A DNA stretch of 64,000 nucleotides from Desulfitobacterium chlororespirans DSM 11544. GTDB taxonomy: Bacteria; Bacillota; Desulfitobacteriia; Desulfitobacteriales; Desulfitobacteriaceae. The DNA lies in assembly GCF_900143285.1 (NCBI RefSeq), contig NZ_FRDN01000009.1:1-64000 (forward strand), read 5' to 3'. Both the position numbers and the translations under genes were made by a program. Shown here in pieces: positions 60,570 through 64,000 of this stretch. The notes beneath the pieces were generated by a model. The model searched no databases and was not told the origin of the DNA. It saw only the letters and a program-made list of their open reading frames with translations. Position 1 is the first letter of the stretch, and each line of letters starts with the position of its first letter.

Positions 60570-61901
60570 TTAACTTTGGTTGGAATGATGACTGGCGGCA
60601 TGATGAACACTCCACCCCGCATGAGGTGAAAGCTCATTACCATCCAAGTCAAATAAATTTTGGAGTATTTCCGTATAAAGATGACCTTGGCTGGTATTGG
60701 CTGCTTCCTTCAAATTGGCAATAGGAGCATGCAGAAGATGAGTTACGATGGAGTTGGCCATGGACCGGATAATCTTCTCCTGTTTCTCATCGATAGGACC
60801 CAGTTTATTCAAGGCGCTTTTCAGCATAATCTCCCGGACCTCCTCCCCACGACGCTGCAAAGCAACGATGGTGGGAACTACATACAGGGAATTATGCCAC
60901 TTCACAAAGCGTCCCATCTCTTCTTCGAGAATCCTTCCAGCCTGCAGGGCTGCTTCCTCCCGAGCTTTTTGATGGGAGTCCACTACTCCTCGCAAATCAT
61001 CGATGTCAAACAAGGTCACACCTTCTAATTCTCCCACATTGGGATGAATATCCCGGGGTACGGCGATATCGATCAGCAATAAAGCCCGTCGCTGGCGCTG
61101 TTCCATAACCCGCCTCATGCGCTCCGGCTTGATGACAAAATGAGCGGCAGCCGTTGCCGAAATAACGATATCTGCTTCGGCCAAGGCCGTATCCAATTCC
61201 TCATAAGGAATGGCTCTTCCTGAGAATTCCTCTGCCAAGGCTTGAGCACGCTGCATAGAGCGATTGGACACCAATACAGTATCCGCTCCGCTGGCCACCA
61301 GATGCTTGGCCGTCAGAGCGCTCATCTCACCTGCCCCTAAAATCAATATACTCTTGCCTTGCACATCGCCAAAGGTTTGCTTGGCCAGCTCTACCGCTGT
61401 GTAGGAAACCGAGGTGGGATGCTGGTCAATTTGTGTCTCGGAGCGGACCCTTTTTCCCACTGCCAAAGCATTTTGAAAAATGGCGTGAATAATTTTATTG
61501 CTCAGATCAAGCTGTGATGATTTTTCGTAGGCCTCCGCTACCTGGCCCAGGATTTGAGTTTCACCTATCACCATGGAGTCCAGTCCGGCGACGACACGGA
61601 AAAGATGGCGTACGGAATCATAAAGAGTATGGACATAAAGATATTGATCAATATCTTCTTCCCGAAGCTTCCCATGCCGGGCCAGAAATTTCTTAATCAC
61701 ACTGACTCCCAATTCCACTTCAGGAGTGGCGGCATAGATCTCCAAACGGTTACAGGTGCTTAACAGCACGACCCCATTTAAGGCGGATAGAGCATCCAAT
61801 TCCAGTAGGGCTTTATTGATCTCCGAAGGATGAAAGCTGACTTTCTCACGAATCTCTACTGGAGCCGTCTTGTGGTTCAACCCAATAGTGATTGGAAACA
61901 C
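60570..61901 (-). CDS. hemA: Glutamyl-tRNA reductase
   Basis: A 443-residue enzyme producing glutamate-1-semialdehyde from charged tRNA-Glu. The catalytic Cys is in [12 protein letters not shown] (C50), NADPH motif [15 protein letters not shown] near residue 186, and a C-terminal dimer helix. Overlaps sirC by 25 bases. Confidence 0.95.
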   Translation of the reverse strand: MFPITIGLNHKTAPVEIREKVSFHPSEINKALLELDALSALNGVVLLSTCNRLEIYAATPEVELGVSVIKKFLARHGKLREEDIDQYLYVHTLYDSVRHLFRVVAGLDSMVIGETQILGQVAEAYEKSSQLDLSNKIIHAIFQNALAVGKRVRSETQIDQHPTSVSYTAVELAKQTFGDVQGKSILILGAGEMSALTAKHLVASGADTVLVSNRSMQRAQALAEEFSGRAIPYEELDTALAEADIVISATAAAHFVIKPERMRRVMEQRQRRALLLIDIAVPRDIHPNVGELEGVTLFDIDDLRGVVDSHQKAREEAALQAGRILEEEMGRFVKWHNSLYVVPTIVALQRRGEEVREIMLKSALNKLGPIDEKQEKIIRSMANSIVTHLLHAPIANLKEAANTSQGHLYTEILQNLFDLDGNELSPHAGWSVHHAASHHSNQS

Positions 61902-62515
61902 TTCTGCATTACTCCCTTCGCGTCGTCCAGCCGACCGTTTTTTATAAGCTCAAGCATCTCTCCATCCGTAGCCCGATTCCAAAACTTTTCCTTCTGCTCC
62001 GCTGTCAGCCGGGCTTTAACGTCCTTGCGCCAGCTTCCCAGCAAAGTCAGGTAATCCTTGTAGGCCTCCCCATAGTGTTCTGCCAACTCGGCCCGAATCT
62101 GCCGGGCGACAATGGGACTGCTCCCTCCCGTAGAGACAGCAATGCTTAAATCTCCCCGTTCCAATATGGAAGGCACAATAAACGTACATTTCTCCGGATC
62201 ATCCACCACATTGATCAGACGAAAGGATTTTTGGGCATCTCCTGCCGCGGCGCTGTTAACCTCCTCGATTTCTGTACAGGAAAATACCAGCACCTCATCC
62301 TGCAGATCATCGGCAGAATACTCCTTTTTCTTCCACAGACATCGTTCATCATCCACCAGTTCCACTAATTCAGGGTGAAGCTCGGGTGAGACGATACGAA
62401 CGACAGCACCATGCTCCAGCAGGGTTTTCACCTTGCGCAAAGCGACTGTTCCTCCGCCCACGACTAAAACCGGCTTATTCTGCAACTCAACATAGATGGG
62501 GTAATAATGTGACAC
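61877..62515 (-). CDS. sirC: Precorrin-2 dehydrogenase / sirohydrochlorin ferrochelatase-like
   Basis: A 212-residue protein with the Met8/CysG N-terminal fold: NAD motif VLVVGGGTVALRKVKTLL, VNVVDDPEKCTFIVPSI, and STGGSSPIVARQIR. It oxidises precorrin-2 to sirohydrochlorin. Iron insertion may be by this protein or another. Start is GTG 62515. Essential here because heme is made from siroheme. Confidence 0.9.
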   Translation of the reverse strand: MSHYYPIYVELQNKPVLVVGGGTVALRKVKTLLEHGAVVRIVSPELHPELVELVDDERCLWKKKEYSADDLQDEVLVFSCTEIEEVNSAAAGDAQKSFRLINVVDDPEKCTFIVPSILERGDLSIAVSTGGSSPIVARQIRAELAEHYGEAYKDYLTLLGSWRKDVKARLTAEQKEKFWNRATDGEMLELIKNGRLDDAKGVMQKCFQSLLG

Positions 62516-62649
62516 GTACAGCCCCCCGCTTCTTTTTTAGAACCCTTAAAATTTAAATCATTCTAATCACATCTTACAACGAAAATCCCAACTAAAAAAC
62601 AAGCAATTTCTTATGGGATGATTAAGTGTTTTTATGAACAAGCTCTTCT

Positions 62650-63501
62650 TTAGGCATAAGAATGCAAGCCTGGAAGCAGGTAATTCACGCCAAAGAAAGT
62701 AAACAACACAGCTGCAAAACCAATGATGGCCATCCAAGCCGCCCGTTTTCCTTTCCAGCCATACATCAAACGGGCATGGAGATAGGCTGCGTAGATAATC
62801 CAAGTGATCAGGGACCAGGTCTCTTTGGGGTCCCAGGACCAGTAGGTGCCCCAGGCATAGTTAGCCCAAATAGCGCCCGTAACGATACATAGGGTCAACA
62901 TAGGGAAGGCAAAGCCAATCATCTTATAAGCCAGTTCATCCAGAACATTTTCATGGGGAAAACGGCTGAGCCAGGTTTCTTTTTCATGCTTTTCATGAGA
63001 GCCGCCGGTTTTAAGCAAATACATTATTCCCAAACCGCAGGAAATAGCGAAGGCTCCATAAGCCAGCATAGCAGTGAACACATGGAAGGTCAACCACTGG
63101 CTTTTCAAGGCTGGTGGGATAGCTCCGGCCACTCTTTCTGAAGGGCCCATTTTCATGATGATAAACATCAGCAATATGAAGGTTACAGGCATGACAAAGC
63201 TGCCCAGAGCTTTAATCTTATAGCGGAACTCCGCAAAGATATAAATAATGACAATTCCCCAACAGAAGGTAAGAATAAATTCATAACCATTGGTTAATGG
63301 CGGCCGTTGCGTAATCACCCAGCGCAAAGCGATGGCCGCTGTATTGGCTATCAGTCCGATGATGGCAGCGAATGTACCCAGATGGGTAAAGACGTCCTTT
63401 TTAGCAGCCATTCCGATCCAATAGAAGACGGTGCTTCCTATGTAAGCTCCAACCATGATATAAAATAAAATGACTTCGAAATTTTCCATGGATCCGCCCA
63501 A
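62650..63501 (-). CDS. ccsA: Cytochrome c biogenesis protein CcsA/ResC
   Basis: A 283-residue membrane protein of cytochrome c maturation System II. About eight TM segments; the heme-handling WWD motif is WGTYWSWDPKETWSLITW. With ResB it carries heme across the membrane and ligates it to apocytochromes. TTG 63501 has AAAGGAG nine bases upstream and is preferred to ATG 63489. It is followed by about 130 bases without a gene, in which I see no clear promoter. Confidence 0.92.
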   Translation of the reverse strand: MGGSMENFEVILFYIMVGAYIGSTVFYWIGMAAKKDVFTHLGTFAAIIGLIANTAAIALRWVITQRPPLTNGYEFILTFCWGIVIIYIFAEFRYKIKALGSFVMPVTFILLMFIIMKMGPSERVAGAIPPALKSQWLTFHVFTAMLAYGAFAISCGLGIMYLLKTGGSHEKHEKETWLSRFPHENVLDELAYKMIGFAFPMLTLCIVTGAIWANYAWGTYWSWDPKETWSLITWIIYAAYLHARLMYGWKGKRAAWMAIIGFAAVLFTFFGVNYLLPGLHSYA

Positions 63502-63525
63502 CGATATCGACTCCTTTACACAAAA

Positions 63526-64000
63526 TTATGATATTCCTTCTACTTCAGCAACAATACGGTCGAACTCCTCTTTGGCTCCCATGCTCAGCTTTCCGATGTA
63601 AGCTCCCAAAGTCAGGGTTGCCTCTTGGGTCTCATGATTAGCCTCCAAAACGCCTGCAATCCGAACAGGCCGCCAATAGAAGGATAAAAGCAATCCCACC
63701 ATTAAAAGGCCGCTTCCCAGCCAAACAATCCCTACTCCAGGATCTTCTTTAATTTGTAATCCTGTGAATGCTATCGCTTTATCAAAGGTTATGGTATAGG
63801 CATCCTGGATGTTCTTGGATTCTCCCGGTGTGAGCTGCCCCATATCCAACTGCCTGTGCTCATCAAAAACCTGATAAAGGATCACGGACTCTTGAGGGCT
63901 TGTTTTCATGGCCGCCAGCACAAAGTAAAAATTGGTTCCCGGTGCATTGAAATAACCATACCCATTCTGGAGTGCTACAGGAAAGGTCTTATCACCCATT
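63526..64000 (-). CDS. resB: Cytochrome c biogenesis protein ResB (5' end outside window)
   Basis: The last 158 residues of a ResB protein: periplasmic beta-rich part (YPFNAPGT-like; ILYQVFDEHRQLDMG), the last TM segment (WLGSGLLMVGLLLSFYW), and the C-terminal cytoplasmic tail. The frame is open to the window edge. Partner of CcsA; 24 bases separate them. Confidence 0.85.
   Translation of the reverse strand, partial: MGDKTFPVALQNGYGYFNAPGTNFYFVLAAMKTSPQESVILYQVFDEHRQLDMGQLTPGESKNIQDAYTITFDKAIAFTGLQIKEDPGVGIVWLGSGLLMVGLLLSFYWRPVRIAGVLEANHETQEATLTLGAYIGKLSMGAKEEFDRIVAEVEGIS

Noticed and set aside
62516-62649. Riboswitch or regulator site before sirC
   Set aside because: Only AT-rich sequence with no convincing paired structure or promoter; cannot be supported.

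Overview
The window reads as one chromosome segment of an anaerobic, endospore-forming Gram-positive bacterium, most likely Desulfitobacterium or a close Peptococcaceae relative. The evidence for this is the siroheme-dependent heme pathway with a fused AhbA-AhbB gene, System II cytochrome c maturation genes, a Spo0E-like protein, LarC, and an HepT-like polyprenyl synthase facing a YtpB-type terpene cyclase. The name is an inference from gene content; no 16S gene is present.

Positions 1 to about 44,079 are a prophage whose left end lies outside the window. It sits at the 3' end of a tRNA-Leu(CAG) gene (44079-44165, minus) with its integrase next to the tRNA. Nearly everything is on the minus strand, so the phage reads right to left. 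From right to left it holds: integrase and repressor (plus strand); a control region with five copies of an ATAC-N5-GTAY operator and two divergent promoters; excisionase; antirepressor; a run of small, often Cys-rich early genes; a broken MT-A70 methylase; a recombination set (Gp157, Sak4-like ATPase, SSB-like protein, HNH nuclease); a nucleotidyltransferase-like protein followed directly by a tRNA-Leu-like RNA; DUF5131, Dam-type methylase and DUF559 genes; replication genes (initiator with iteron-like repeats, DnaB helicase); RusA and YopX; the ArpU late activator; a late promoter with direct repeats; a truncated spare terminase; then the late genes. The head genes are lambda-like (Nu1, A, W, B, C, D, E, FII, Z families). 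The tail genes are P2-like and contractile (sheath, tube, E/E' with a -1 frameshift site, tape measure, X, D, V, U, W, J, I, fibre). The visible part ends in a lysis cassette with a GH25 lysozyme.

From 44,166 to about 52,560 are host genes of mixed function: a small hypothetical protein, a Spo0E-like protein, LarC, a CBS-domain protein, a short-chain dehydrogenase, the convergent hepT/ytpB terpene pair, an AT-rich two-TM protein of unknown function, TatA, a ClpP-class membrane-associated protease family member, and a small anchored diheme cytochrome c.

From 52,578 to the right end is one long minus-strand cluster for heme and cytochrome c. It reads resB, ccsA, sirC, hemA, hemC, cobA-hemD, ahbC, hemB, ahbD, ahbAB, hemL. 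Together the genes make uroporphyrinogen III from glutamyl-tRNA, convert it through siroheme to heme, and deliver heme to exported apocytochromes.
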